NCBI RefSeq assembly: GCF_000332815.1
Contig: NZ_AOFD01000003.1
Span: forward strand, 62,001 to 126,000
Length of the DNA: 64,000 bases
Direction: 5' to 3'
From: Arthrobacter nitrophenolicus
GTDB taxonomy: Bacteria; Actinomycetota; Actinomycetes; Actinomycetales; Micrococcaceae
Shown here: one piece after another, positions 10,258 to 18,236 of the stretch
How positions within the stretch are numbered: the first letter of the stretch is position 1
Layout of the letters: each line of letters begins with the position of its first letter
Program-made: the position numbers and the translations under genes
The notes under the pieces: model-generated
The model's input: the letters and a program-made list of their open reading frames with translations, nothing else
What the model was told of the DNA's origin: nothing
The model's database searches: none

Positions 10258-10416
10258 TCAGGTGCGGCCCTTCCGTCGCACGGCGGGGACAGTTGCCCGC
10301 ATGGCGCGTCGTTTGAGCCTCAGCATCTGGTGCAGGACGAAAAAGGGTACGAGCAGGGTGCCCAGCAGCAGGCTCAGGGCAAAGGCGTACTCGGATATAG
10401 CCACACCAGTCTCCAT
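10258..10416 (-). CDS. 52-residue single-pass membrane miniprotein (copy 1, first of pair)
   Basis: METGVAISEYAFALSLLLGT opens a single TM helix, followed by a strongly basic tail (LRLKRRAMR ... RRKGRT). The paralogue at 23121-23297 shares the frame, length class and pattern (SDYALALCALLGTLLVPFLA), with divergent third bases, which indicates selection on protein. It is followed immediately by the 39-residue partner. The cytoplasmic basic tail suggests a membrane-bound accessory subunit; no family is recognised. Confidence 0.65.
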   Translation of the reverse strand: METGVAISEYAFALSLLLGTLLVPFFVLHQMLRLKRRAMRATVPAVRRKGRT

Positions 10417-10424
10417 CGGTCAGA

Positions 10425-10475
10425 GTGATCTACGATCACCCAGACCTAAGCACGTGACAAGGGCAATGACAAGTC
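10425..10475 (-). promoter_or_regulatory. Promoter region of miniprotein pair with short palindrome
   Basis: On the minus strand TTGTCA, 17 bases, then TTAGGT makes a plausible -35/-10 pair. The CACGTGCTTAGGTC block is conserved ahead of the second copy at about 23322-23335. A perfect palindrome GTGATC-TAC-GATCAC (10425-10439) lies between this and the start codon. That palindrome is not intact in copy 2. Confidence 0.45.
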
Positions 10476-10505
10476 ACGCCAACAGCACCGCACCGCCGGC
10501 AGGTG

Positions 10506-10649
10506 TTACCTCCGCAACGCCATCGCCACAACAGCTACCGTCGCGACGGCCAGGGCAGCCAGCAGAAAATAGGAAAGTACCCTTATTTTCCGCTGCCTCA
10601 GCTCCCGCCGCGACTGCCGCACGCTGTAAGTTCCCCCATATCTCCCCAT
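10506..10649 (-). CDS. 47-residue basic membrane miniprotein
   Basis: MGRYGGTYSVRQSRRELRQR is a strongly basic N terminus followed by one TM helix (VLSYFLLAALAVATVAVVAMAL) and a stop after Arg-Arg. The positive-inside rule predicts the N terminus in the cytoplasm. Upstream of the 52/39-residue pair on the same strand but with its own gap. No family recognised; supported only by composition and topology. Confidence 0.5.
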   Translation of the reverse strand: MGRYGGTYSVRQSRRELRQRKIRVLSYFLLAALAVATVAVVAMALRR

Positions 10650-10845
10650 GCCGCGATGCTACAAAACACACCCTCAAGGTTTGATCAAGTCACGCCCAGT
10701 GTTACGACTCATCAGGACGCAGAAGGCACCGGAGCCGCACCGTTGCTCCCTCTGCCAAGGATCCCTGGGGCTCAGCCGGCGGCCCAGGTCTATGGTCGTG
10801 TCCGCGCACGGTGAGCCTGTCCTCGCGCAGGGCAATGGATGGACT

Positions 10846-10884
10846 TTTCGTATCCAGTGCCCGTCTGAATCGTGGAGAAGCTGC
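10846..10884. promoter_or_regulatory. 39-bp shared motif upstream of the Lrp/AsnC gene
   Basis: Second copy of the motif at 9453-9491 (TTTCGTATCCAG ... AATCGTGGAGAAGCTGC), in the same plus-strand orientation, 60-100 bases ahead of the regulator start. It fits autoregulation together with control of the dehydrogenase operon. Confidence 0.5.
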
Positions 10885-10944
10885 TCCGGCCTGCCTAAAC
10901 TGGGAGACGATTTGCAAATGTGGGCCGGATGACGAGTAGGGGCC

Positions 10945-11418
10945 GTGGAGAAGATGCCAGCAAAGGAAACCCGGACGGAACCGGTGCCGCTGGACGACAT
11001 CGACCGCAGCATCATTGCCGAGCTCACCCGGGACGGCCGGATGTCCGTGACCCAGGTGGCCGAGAACGTCCACATCTCGCGGGCGCACGCATACACCCGC
11101 ATCGCCCGGCTGACCGGCGAAGGGGTGCTGTCCCGGTTCACGGCCGTGGTGGATCCCATTAAGGCGGGGCTGAAGTCCTCGGCCTACGTGACCCTAAAGC
11201 TGAAGCAGGACGCCTGGCGGGAACTGCGAGACCAGCTGGGTGCCATCCCCGAGGTGCACCACATCGCGCTGGTGGGCGGCGACTTCGACGTCATCCTGCT
11301 GGTCCGCGCCGTGGACAACATCGACCTGCGCCGTGTCATCTTCGACCAGCTGCAGTCCATGCCGGGCGTGCTGGACACCCAGACGTTCCTGGTGTTCGAG
11401 GACGTGGATACGCGGTGA
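10945..11418 (+). CDS. Lrp/AsnC-family transcriptional regulator (probable regulator of the adjacent 2-oxoacid dehydrogenase)
   Basis: 157 residues: an N-terminal winged helix (LDDIDRSIIAELTRDGRMSV, recognition helix ISRAHAYTRIARL) and a C-terminal RAM/AsnC ligand domain (AYVTLKLKQDAW ... ALVGGDFDVILLVRA). Such proteins bind branched-chain amino or oxo acids. Divergent from the E1alpha-E1beta-E2 operon, and both start regions carry the same 39-bp motif, so it is the likely local regulator. The GTG at 10945 has its SD very close; the ATG at 10954 is an equally good start. Confidence 0.88.
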   Translation: MEKMPAKETRTEPVPLDDIDRSIIAELTRDGRMSVTQVAENVHISRAHAYTRIARLTGEGVLSRFTAVVDPIKAGLKSSAYVTLKLKQDAWRELRDQLGAIPEVHHIALVGGDFDVILLVRAVDNIDLRRVIFDQLQSMPGVLDTQTFLVFEDVDTR

Positions 11419-12163
11419 GCATGAGTGATATTTTCCTCCAACAGGCGCGAGGCAACCCGGGAACGTGCGCTACTGACTGCCACTTTGAGACCTTCTTCTC
11501 TCCACTGTCCGAGGTGCCGTGGTGATGGGTAGAGAAGGATCACACAGCCGTGGCCACCTTAGTCCTATCTGCGCCTGCCGGTGGGATTATCAACTTTTGC
11601 GGCGACCTTACCTTCTAATTAGGGGTGGCAGCTCGGTCCATCTGGGAAGTAAGAAATCCGTTCCGGATTATCAGCTTCTTGTTGATGGACAGCCACAGCC
11701 GCCGACTGTTGGATGGCGACTTATCTACGGTACCTATGCCCGGGGGAGCGCGGGCATTAATATCACCCAACAATTGCCAGCGCGTCACGAAGGACGGGCT
11801 GGAACTCCCGGCTGACGTCGGCCTTCAAATTACCTCGACCAGCATCCCTGAACCATCCGTCGGGAAGAAACACCCACGCTGGTTCCTCCGGTACAAAGGC
11901 CAACGTCGCTGGCCCCTACTGGTAGGTAGGGCAGATGGTACGGGATCTATGAATGGGCAAGGGCCGGGCAGCATGAAGGTGCCTTAACGGCGCCTGCGGG
12001 TCGCGCTACGCCTGCACTGACGGAGGGGCGGGTACGACGTTCTACGTCAAGGAAACCGGGACTGGGAACACCGGGCGGGTTTGCTAAGTAACTCCGGCGA
12101 GGCGATGGCTAGACGATATGTAGCAGGAGGTGGCCTGCTTAGGCGAAACCCCCCGTGGCGCCT
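11419..12163. other. 745-bp stretch without a convincing gene
   Basis: Open frames here have poor codon periodicity and no recognisable product. The region leads up to the IS110 element and probably contains its left end, which could not be placed. Nothing else is seen. Confidence 0.5.
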
Positions 12164-12303
12164 CCGGACCTTCTGAAGGCCCATTGTCGCCGGACCGTTT
12201 CCGGAGCGTCCAGCTTTGTGGTCCCCCGTCCCCCCGATGACGGGGTTGGTGGACGCTCCGGATCCTGTTTCCGGCGCTGATGGGCCTCTATCAGAAGGTC
12301 CGG
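12164..12303 (+). ncRNA. Candidate IS110 bridge RNA (nested stem-loops upstream of the transposase)
   Basis: A 140-base segment folds as one long nested structure. The outer stem pairs CCGGACCTTCTG (12164-12175) with CAGAAGGTCCGG (12292-12303), then AGGCCCA (12177-12183) with TGGGCCT (12281-12287). The second pairs CGCCGGA (12188-12194) with TCCGGCG (12270-12276). The third is a perfect 12-bp stem CCGGAGCGTCCA (12201-12212) with TGGACGCTCCGG (12250-12261). The apical stem is CCCCGTC with GACGGGG. Internal loops at 12195-12200/12262-12269 sit where guide loops occur in IS110-group bridge RNAs, which are encoded between the left end and the recombinase gene. The identity is inferred; transcription was not tested. 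Confidence 0.55.
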
Positions 12304-12320
12304 GAAATGTGGTCTAGGGG

Positions 12321-12407
12321 CTGGAACCTCCTTTTCAAAGCAAGACGTGGGTTGCCTGCCACACTTGGCGGACAGGTAGAGCCACATTTGAAATTTGGAG
12401 GTTCCAG
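12321..12407 (+). promoter_or_regulatory. 11-bp inverted repeat that would sequester the transposase ribosome site
   Basis: CTGGAACCTCC (12321-12331) is perfectly complementary to GGAGGTTCCAG (12397-12407). The second arm contains the GGAGG Shine-Dalgarno sequence of the transposase start at 12410. Pairing would hide the ribosome site and keep transposase synthesis low. A role in the bridge-RNA 3' region is an alternative. Confidence 0.5.
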
Positions 12408-12409
12408 CT

Positions 12410-13534
12410 ATGTTCGAGCGTACAAGCGTCGGCTTGGATGTCCATGCCCGAACCGTTGTCTCATGCGCGTTGGACGCGCAGACCGGGGAGATCATTCTGC
12501 ACCGGATGACTCCGGATCATGGTGAGATTCTCGCCTGGATTCTCTCCCTTCCATCGCCGGTCAGAGTCGTTTACGAGGCAGGACCCACCGGCTTCGGCCT
12601 GGCTCGGTTCCTGCTGGCCTCCGGAATCGACACAGTGGTCGCGGCGCCATCGAAGCTCCAGCGCCCGTCCGGGGACCGGGTAAAGACCGATGCGAAGGAT
12701 GCACTGCATCTGGCCCGGCTGCTGAAGCTGGGTGAGGTCACCGGGGTAAGAATTCCCTCAACGGACCAGGAAGCAGCACGGGATCTGGTCCGTTCCCGCG
12801 AAGACGTCCGCGGCGATCTCATGCGTTCCCGGCACCGGATCTCCAAACTGCTGTTGCGCCAAGGCCTCGTCTATTCAGGCGGGCAAGCCTGGACTGGCAC
12901 CCATGAGCTCTGGCTGGCCGGCCAGCGCTTCGATAACCCGGCCCGGCAACTGACCTACGAGTCCTCCCTTGAGGCGATGCATGAGATCTCGGACCGCCGC
13001 GACCGCCTCGACCAAGCGATCACAGCGATGGCATACAGCAGTGAATACACCCCCGTGGTCCGGGCACTGCAGTGCCTGCGCGGCATCTCAACACTGACTG
13101 CTTTCGGCCTGGCCGTGGAGATCGGCGACTGGGACCGCTTTACCGGCTCCACCATCGGCGCTTACCTCGGCCTCGTTCCGACAGAGCATTCCTCCGGCGC
13201 ATCCCGGTCCCTGGGCTCAATCACCAAAACCGGCAACAGCCACGCCCGCCGGCTGCTTGTCGAGGCCGCATGGCACCACCGCCGACCCTACAACAACCCG
13301 TCCAGGCTCATGCGGTCGCGCTGGGAGGAGGCCACCTCAGAGGCACGAATCCGGGGCCACGCCGGGAACCGGCGCCTGCACGAACGCTGGATCAGCTACC
13401 TCGAGCGCCGCAAGCGTCCAGTCATCGCCAACGTCGCCATCGCCCGCGAGCTCTCCGGCTGGTGCTGGTCCCTGGCCGCCGGCACACATCCGATGCCGGC
13501 CACCTCCCCAGAATCAAGCGCTTCCCCTCACTGA
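12410..13534 (+). CDS. IS110-family DEDD transposase (bridge-RNA-type recombinase)
   Basis: 374 residues. The N-terminal RuvC-like DEDD domain is visible (Asp in SVGLDVHARTV, Glu in VVYEAGPTG, two Asp in KTDAKDALHL). The C-terminal transposase_20 domain (LQCLRGISTLTAFGLAVEIGD ... AYLGLVPTEHSSG) contains the TKTGNSHARRLLVEAAW segment with the candidate catalytic serine. The start is the ATG at 12410 behind GGAGG. The gene appears intact and full length, so the element may be active. It carries out excision and insertion guided by the RNA encoded upstream. Confidence 0.93.
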   Translation: MFERTSVGLDVHARTVVSCALDAQTGEIILHRMTPDHGEILAWILSLPSPVRVVYEAGPTGFGLARFLLASGIDTVVAAPSKLQRPSGDRVKTDAKDALHLARLLKLGEVTGVRIPSTDQEAARDLVRSREDVRGDLMRSRHRISKLLLRQGLVYSGGQAWTGTHELWLAGQRFDNPARQLTYESSLEAMHEISDRRDRLDQAITAMAYSSEYTPVVRALQCLRGISTLTAFGLAVEIGDWDRFTGSTIGAYLGLVPTEHSSGASRSLGSITKTGNSHARRLLVEAAWHHRRPYNNPSRLMRSRWEEATSEARIRGHAGNRRLHERWISYLERRKRPVIANVAIARELSGWCWSLAAGTHPMPATSPESSASPH

Positions 13535-13778
13535 ATGGAAGGACAGAAAAAACCAGCCCCGGCGGGAAACCCAGTTGGAAGTGGTTCCTTGCAGCGCGTG
13601 GAGTAAACCCGCGATACAACTATGGGCAACCGGAAACGGCCACGCCCGTCATTGCTAGACCAGCGGTAACCTCCAGCCGAACACTTCGTCCTGCGGTAAC
13701 CAACCCGCGCATATCAGTCTGACCGCGCAGTCGCCAACGACACGCTGGCCACACCCGACACCTCTTCCCAGGGGCAAT
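13535..13778. other. Right-flank region of the IS110 element
   Basis: No gene seen. It should contain the right end of the IS110 element, which could not be identified. Confidence 0.4.
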
Positions 13779-13823
13779 AAAAAAGGAAGCGGTCCCAGGC
13801 AACCCAGCCCGCGGACCGCTTCC
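13779..13823 (-). terminator. Intrinsic terminator of the polymerase-like gene
   Basis: On the minus strand GGAAGCGGTC and GACCGCTTCC (13814-13823 and 13785-13794) form a perfect 10-bp stem with a 19-base loop, followed directly by TTTTTTATTG. It lies 81 bases beyond the stop of the gene ending at 13904. Confidence 0.85.
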
Positions 13824-13903
13824 TCACGCTCTTGACAAACGAGACCTACATATCAGTTGTACTTGCAAAATATGCATGTACGTTGCTTTTGCGATGCAAA
13901 TGA

Positions 13904-15109
13904 TCATGCTGCAAGTGGCTGCTTCTCTGCTGGCGCTAAGGACATGTGCTGGCCTCGCTGATTGTCTGCGGTGCTGGACGCGAGCAGAGCCCAGGCGCCC
14001 AAGATCAGCAGCCAGAAGTAGCCCTGCTGGAGTGCGGCGGAAGTCATCGAGAATCCAATGATTACTGCCAGCACTCCGGCCGATGCTGCGTCCTTACCGT
14101 GAAACAAGGCGCCCGCAATAAGCCATGCGATTGCGGCCACAATCAAAGCGATCGCGAGTCCAGTCCCCAACCCGCCTTGGTACCAGGCGCGCAGCAGGAT
14201 GTTGTGCGTGACGGTGATGTTGTCGTAAGTCGCGCCAGAGCCTGTATCAAGGCCCCGCCCATAGAAGGGGTCTCGTTGGATGCCCTGCCACGCGAATTCG
14301 TACGTATATTGGCGGATGTCCAGGGTGCTCTTTTCGTGCGTCTGGCCGGTTACCTGCGCAATGCGCTGCGCAGGCCCTCGCAACAGCCCCGCCGCTGCCA
14401 GCTGACCAGTGCCCCACAGAGCAGCGCCCACGACGGTTGCCATGGTCAGTATTACCTTGAAAGAAACTCGCGCCGCGATCATAAATATAAGGACGCCGAT
14501 GGCACAAGCTATAAGAGCACTGATGCTGCCCGAAATGAACAGTCCTGCCACGTTGAGAGCCAAACCGCACAGAAGCGGAAGCTTGCGCTGTTTAGTTTTG
14601 AAGATCAGGAACAGGAACAGGACTATTGCGACGCCTGACAACACGCCAATGATGTTTGGGTGTCCAGCTAGACCTGGCGCGCGGCCGAGTGCAGATTTCC
14701 AACCGAAAACTGTCATCCCGCTTGCTTGGGCGACTGCCGCCCCCGCAGAAATGCTTTGGCCCAAGAGGAATGCTGCAACCGCTTTTGCCGCAAGCCCCGG
14801 TTTGGCAGCTAAACACTTGATCGCGAATGGCCCGAAGGCTATGAAAACTATGATTTGCAGGGCGTAGAGAAGATGGCCCCGCAGCGACTCCGTCTCCCCT
14901 GAGGCGCTCACGGCGCCAACCAAGGCTAAGAAAGCTGACGCTATCCAAATCCCTTGATACTTAGGTTGTTTGCCATAGCCAAGAACTACCGTCCCGACGA
15001 TGCCGGCAAGAACGAACCCGGTCCAGGCAAGGAATGCCGGGGCTGGTAGCGCCTCAGAAAAGGGCAGGACGAAGAAGATAGAGGCCACTGCCGCGCTGAG
15101 TAAGATCAC
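13904..15109 (-). CDS. O-antigen ligase / Wzy-like polysaccharide polymerase
   Basis: 401 residues, almost entirely hydrophobic with about 11-12 TM helices. It has a larger extracytoplasmic loop with the Wzy_C/O-antigen-ligase pattern (AWQGIQRDPFYGRGLDTGSG and THNILLRAWYQGG). It would polymerise or ligate lipid-linked repeat units on the outer face of the membrane. This is the only polymerase candidate for the plus-strand Wzx-containing cluster from 23.6 kb. The GTG at 15109 overlaps the stop of a 48-residue upstream gene (GTGA). Codon use is less GC-biased than in flanking housekeeping genes. Confidence 0.82.
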   Translation of the reverse strand: MILLSAAVASIFFVLPFSEALPAPAFLAWTGFVLAGIVGTVVLGYGKQPKYQGIWIASAFLALVGAVSASGETESLRGHLLYALQIIVFIAFGPFAIKCLAAKPGLAAKAVAAFLLGQSISAGAAVAQASGMTVFGWKSALGRAPGLAGHPNIIGVLSGVAIVLFLFLIFKTKQRKLPLLCGLALNVAGLFISGSISALIACAIGVLIFMIAARVSFKVILTMATVVGAALWGTGQLAAAGLLRGPAQRIAQVTGQTHEKSTLDIRQYTYEFAWQGIQRDPFYGRGLDTGSGATYDNITVTHNILLRAWYQGGLGTGLAIALIVAAIAWLIAGALFHGKDAASAGVLAVIIGFSMTSAALQQGYFWLLILGAWALLASSTADNQRGQHMSLAPAEKQPLAA

Positions 15110-15252
15110 GGAATCGGGGTACCGTCTGCATGAAGGAGCGCGGGTCGCTCAGGTGACACCGTGTACTCAAAGGAACCCCACTTCTGATACATCAGCCCGG
15201 ACGCGAAAGCGGCGCAGAGGACGAGAATGCCTTTGAGTAGTGATTTCCCCAT
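15106..15252 (-). CDS. 48-residue membrane-anchored miniprotein coupled to the polymerase gene
   Basis: MGKSLLKGILVLCAAFASGL is an N-terminal TM or signal-anchor helix, followed by a short extracytoplasmic tail (MYQKWGSFEYTVSPERPALL). The stop overlaps the polymerase GTG (GTGA), which supports real translation and a linked job. No family is recognised. A Cys at about position 12 is not in a lipobox context. Confidence 0.6.
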   Translation of the reverse strand: MGKSLLKGILVLCAAFASGLMYQKWGSFEYTVSPERPALLHADGTPIP

Positions 15253-15297
15253 GCGCTGATTCTACCCGCGCAAAATAAGTACTGTGCTCGTCGCGCT

Positions 15298-15328
15298 CAA
15301 AGTACTCGGAACATGAACGAGTACTTTG
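15298..15328. promoter_or_regulatory. Perfect 11-bp palindrome in a divergent promoter region
   Basis: CAAAGTACTCG (15298-15308), 9 bases, then CGAGTACTTTG (15318-15328). It lies between the divergent miniprotein/polymerase operon (start 15252) and the beta-helix gene (start 15393), 46 and 65 bases from the two start codons. That is the expected position for an operator controlling both. Confidence 0.55.
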
Positions 15329-15392
15329 CCGCCTGCAGGGCGCGTAGTCTCCACGCTGGTCGTCGCCTCTCCACAGCCCATACCTTCTTCGC

Positions 15393-17225
15393 ATGGTTGA
15401 AAAGAAGGACTCACTGCCAACTGAAAATCAGTATCCACCCCGACGAGGCCTCCTAAAACTTGGCTCGTTGGTTGCGGCACTTACTGGGGCTTCGGCTGTT
15501 TCGGCGGCCACAGCTTACGCGGCTCCCGGCGATAAGGGGCAACCCATGGATTACGTTCCCACAGCCGAGAAAGGGGCGCCTTCTGGCGTTGCAACACTGG
15601 ACGTAGCGTCCAAGATTCCAACCTCGCAGTTACCGGACTTGGCGCCAATAATCGCGCCGTCGGTCGAATCCAAGCTGGATCGGGATGAGGCAGCCACCAT
15701 CTATGTTGCTAAGACGGAAGACGCTTTCAGGGTGTCTCGGGCGGACCTTGTTGAAGGGGCGGACAATCGGGATGCGATCCAAGCTGTTATCAACGCTGCC
15801 GCCGCATCCGGGATCAGGCACGTCATTCTCCCCGCGGGTGAAATCACGTTAGGCCGTCAACTGACCATCCCTAGTGGTGCACATAATCTGATAATTGAAG
15901 GCCATGGTGACGACACCACGATCAGACAGGTCTCTGGCGCGGTAAACAAGGCCTTGTTTTACGGGGCAGGAACGGACGGTACGAAAGCCGCCCTAACCTC
16001 GGATGCCGCGGCCGGATCGGGTAACGTCGAGGTCCCGGCCGCCGTGGCGTCAACTCTGAGTCCAGGGGCCATCCTGGGGCTCGAGTGCCAGACACTGGTT
16101 TACGGTATAGGAGTACCAGGGTTTGAGGTCTACGCGAGCGAGTTGCGCAAAGTGGTGTCCGTGTCGGGAACAACCGTCACACTAGACAGTGTCCTGTTGC
16201 ACTCCTACCAAGTGTCTACCGGGGCAGTGGCGTGGAAAATGGACGCTCTATCGGGCGTTCAGGTTCGAAACATGACCATTACCAGCACCGACCCGTTGGC
16301 AATTCGAGGCCGGGCCATCATGTTCGAAAAGGCGCGCAATGTGCGGGTTACTGGCATCCGAATTAGGGACGCTGGAGGCGGAATTTTCGCAATGGACACG
16401 ATGGACTCCTACTTCGCCGACATCTCAGTTGAGAATCTCCCCAACGTAGGAAACTACTTCGGATACGGATTGACGGTGGGTGGACGGTCAGCTCACGCCT
16501 ACGTCGAAGGGCTGCGTGGCAGAAACTTCAGGCATTTGTTCACGACTCTCGCTGACGAGCGCAAGGGGACTCTCAGCAATACTCAGTGGGGCGGGCCGAG
16601 GCATGTAACCATTCGAGGTGGCGCCGGGGAGCAACAGAGTTCGGGCACGCAGTACTCAGTCTGGGACACCCACCCATGTGGCTACGACATTGTCTTTGAC
16701 CAGTGCCGCGCCTTTGGGGGCTCTGGCCCATCCTCAAACGGCTTTCAGATCAGGTCGAAAAACACTCGCCTTATCAACCCTGTTGCCATGCACTCAGGCA
16801 ACCTGGGGATTCGTATCGACCCGACGACTTCCGGAGAAATTGAAATTGTCGGTGGAGAAGTTGCCGCGTCCGGCGCGGGAGGCGTTTCACTCGCTCGTAA
16901 TACCTCAATAAGGGGCGTTTGGATACACGACAACAAGCTATCGGGCGTCTCTTTCACCGACACGGCCAGTGGCTCCAGGATCAGCGACAACCGGATCGAG
17001 AACAACCAGTATGGCATCCATGACCAGTCAAGCGGGGCCGCCAAAGGCGTGATCGTGCAGGGGAACAGTATCCCCAAGTCCGCCGCTCAATCATTGGCCC
17101 TCGTCTCGCCGAAATCGAATCTTGCGTACGTCCACAACGTCGTTCCGGGCTACGGACCGGGCCATGACGGGATAGGCGGTTCGCCAGCTACCACCATAAA
17201 GAAAGCAGGCAACATCACCGATTAG
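15393..17225 (+). CDS. Tat-exported right-handed beta-helix protein (pectate-lyase-like fold)
   Basis: 610 residues. The N terminus has a twin-arginine motif (PPRRGLLKLGSL) and a hydrophobic stretch ending AATAYAAPG, consistent with Tat export. After a spacer comes the usual start of polysaccharide-acting beta-helix proteins (DNRDAIQAVINAAAASG, then HVILPAGEITL). Parallel beta-helix rungs follow to the C terminus (IRGVWIHDNKLSGVSF, SRISDNRIENNQYGIHD). It likely binds, trims or depolymerises the exopolysaccharide made by nearby genes. Catalytic residues cannot be assigned. Confidence 0.75.
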   Translation: MVEKKDSLPTENQYPPRRGLLKLGSLVAALTGASAVSAATAYAAPGDKGQPMDYVPTAEKGAPSGVATLDVASKIPTSQLPDLAPIIAPSVESKLDRDEAATIYVAKTEDAFRVSRADLVEGADNRDAIQAVINAAAASGIRHVILPAGEITLGRQLTIPSGAHNLIIEGHGDDTTIRQVSGAVNKALFYGAGTDGTKAALTSDAAAGSGNVEVPAAVASTLSPGAILGLECQTLVYGIGVPGFEVYASELRKVVSVSGTTVTLDSVLLHSYQVSTGAVAWKMDALSGVQVRNMTITSTDPLAIRGRAIMFEKARNVRVTGIRIRDAGGGIFAMDTMDSYFADISVENLPNVGNYFGYGLTVGGRSAHAYVEGLRGRNFRHLFTTLADERKGTLSNTQWGGPRHVTIRGGAGEQQSSGTQYSVWDTHPCGYDIVFDQCRAFGGSGPSSNGFQIRSKNTRLINPVAMHSGNLGIRIDPTTSGEIEIVGGEVAASGAGGVSLARNTSIRGVWIHDNKLSGVSFTDTASGSRISDNRIENNQYGIHDQSSGAAKGVIVQGNSIPKSAAQSLALVSPKSNLAYVHNVVPGYGPGHDGIGGSPATTIKKAGNITD

Positions 17226-17295
17226 GTGGCGCACAGGCAGCAGAAAACTCCAGTGGCCTATGACGCCCTCCCGACACGAGCCCAATGGTGAGTGA

Positions 17296-18236
17296 TCAGC
17301 GAACTCCGGATTGCAATGCAACTCTGCGTCCACGATGTCGCTTGAAACGCGATCCCGGGAATGAGAACCATACATGAAACGGAAATGCAAAAAAGACAGC
17401 GTAGACGAGCAGGTAGTGGGCAAAATCGATGCCTAGCGCTAAGTACACGCCTGCGTGGAAGCCGAGAATGAGTAAGATGCTTAGTCTAAATAGCGCCGGC
17501 ACAAGTACGGACACGATGACGATTCCTTCGGCAAAGATGGTGGCGTAGTCGAGGAATTTCCAAAAGGCGTCAATTTGAACTGTTCCTAGTAACTCCGCCA
17601 TTGGCCCGACTTTCACAGGGTCACTCAAGTCTCTAGCCAGGTACCTCGCGTTGCTTGGCGCGAAGGATCAAGCCATCCGGTCAGGACCTTTGGCACAGCA
17701 GCTGTGAACAGGGCAAAACCAACGGTGAGAGACCATAGAAGCATCGGGAACCCGGCTACAAACCCTGCGGTTTTGTTTCCTCGTCGGAAATTCGGCGTGC
17801 CGCGGGAGTCTAATGAATAGCGCGAACCCCATCCAGCAAAGGCCATTGCTGCAGGAAGTAGTTCGTACAGGATGAAGTGATCGACTTTGCCGTATGAATG
17901 CGTAAATCCGGAGCCCACGACCATTACTACTGAGAGCGCGACGGAGACACTCTTCGTATGAAAGCCCACCAAGAGAGCTACAGCTAGCGCAGCACGTATT
18001 ATCTCCAGAAGTACGAGCAGCTCCAGGGAGGGCGCATCGGTGAAGATCGCAAACGGTCCAGGTGGCGGACGAAAGAACGCTCCGGGGACTTCCGCAACCC
18101 ACTTGTAGTCGACCGGAAAGATCAGAACGTGTAGCGCAAATACGATGCGGATAATCGACAGCGCCACTGGCGATGCTGTGTACGACTCGCAAAGCCTGTC
18201 GATGAAGGCAGAGAATACGGCCAAGATCTTGCTCAT
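17296..18236 (-). CDS. HTTM-domain membrane protein (one-base frameshift)
   Basis: About 313 residues if the frame is repaired, with around 7 TM helices of the horizontally-transferred transmembrane domain related to vitamin-K-dependent gamma-carboxylase. The first frame runs from the ATG at 18236 to TRGTWLET-stop. The second frame continues as YLARDLSDPVKVGPMAELLG to 17296. One missing G near 17645 (GAGGTACC for GAGGGTACC) explains the break. The start overlaps the previous stop (ATGA). Last gene of a DCC / exported protein / HTTM operon. Confidence 0.72.

Larger units (their letters stand above)
12164..13534 (+). mobile_element. IS110-family element (minimal extent; ends not resolved)
   Basis: Defined here by the structured RNA-like segment and the DEDD recombinase gene. 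IS110 elements usually lack terminal inverted repeats and target duplications, so the ends cannot be read from one copy. The arrangement (structured RNA before the gene) matches the IS110 rather than IS1111 subgroup. The true left end is upstream of 12164 and the right end a short way past 13534. Confidence 0.7.

Noticed and set aside
11519..11987. Two overlapping plus-strand frames upstream of the IS110 element
   Set aside because: No ribosome site, no recognisable product and poor codon periodicity.
12164..12303. Reading the structured segment as a terminator
   Set aside because: There is no U-tract, the structure is multi-stemmed and 140 bases long, and no gene ends just before it.
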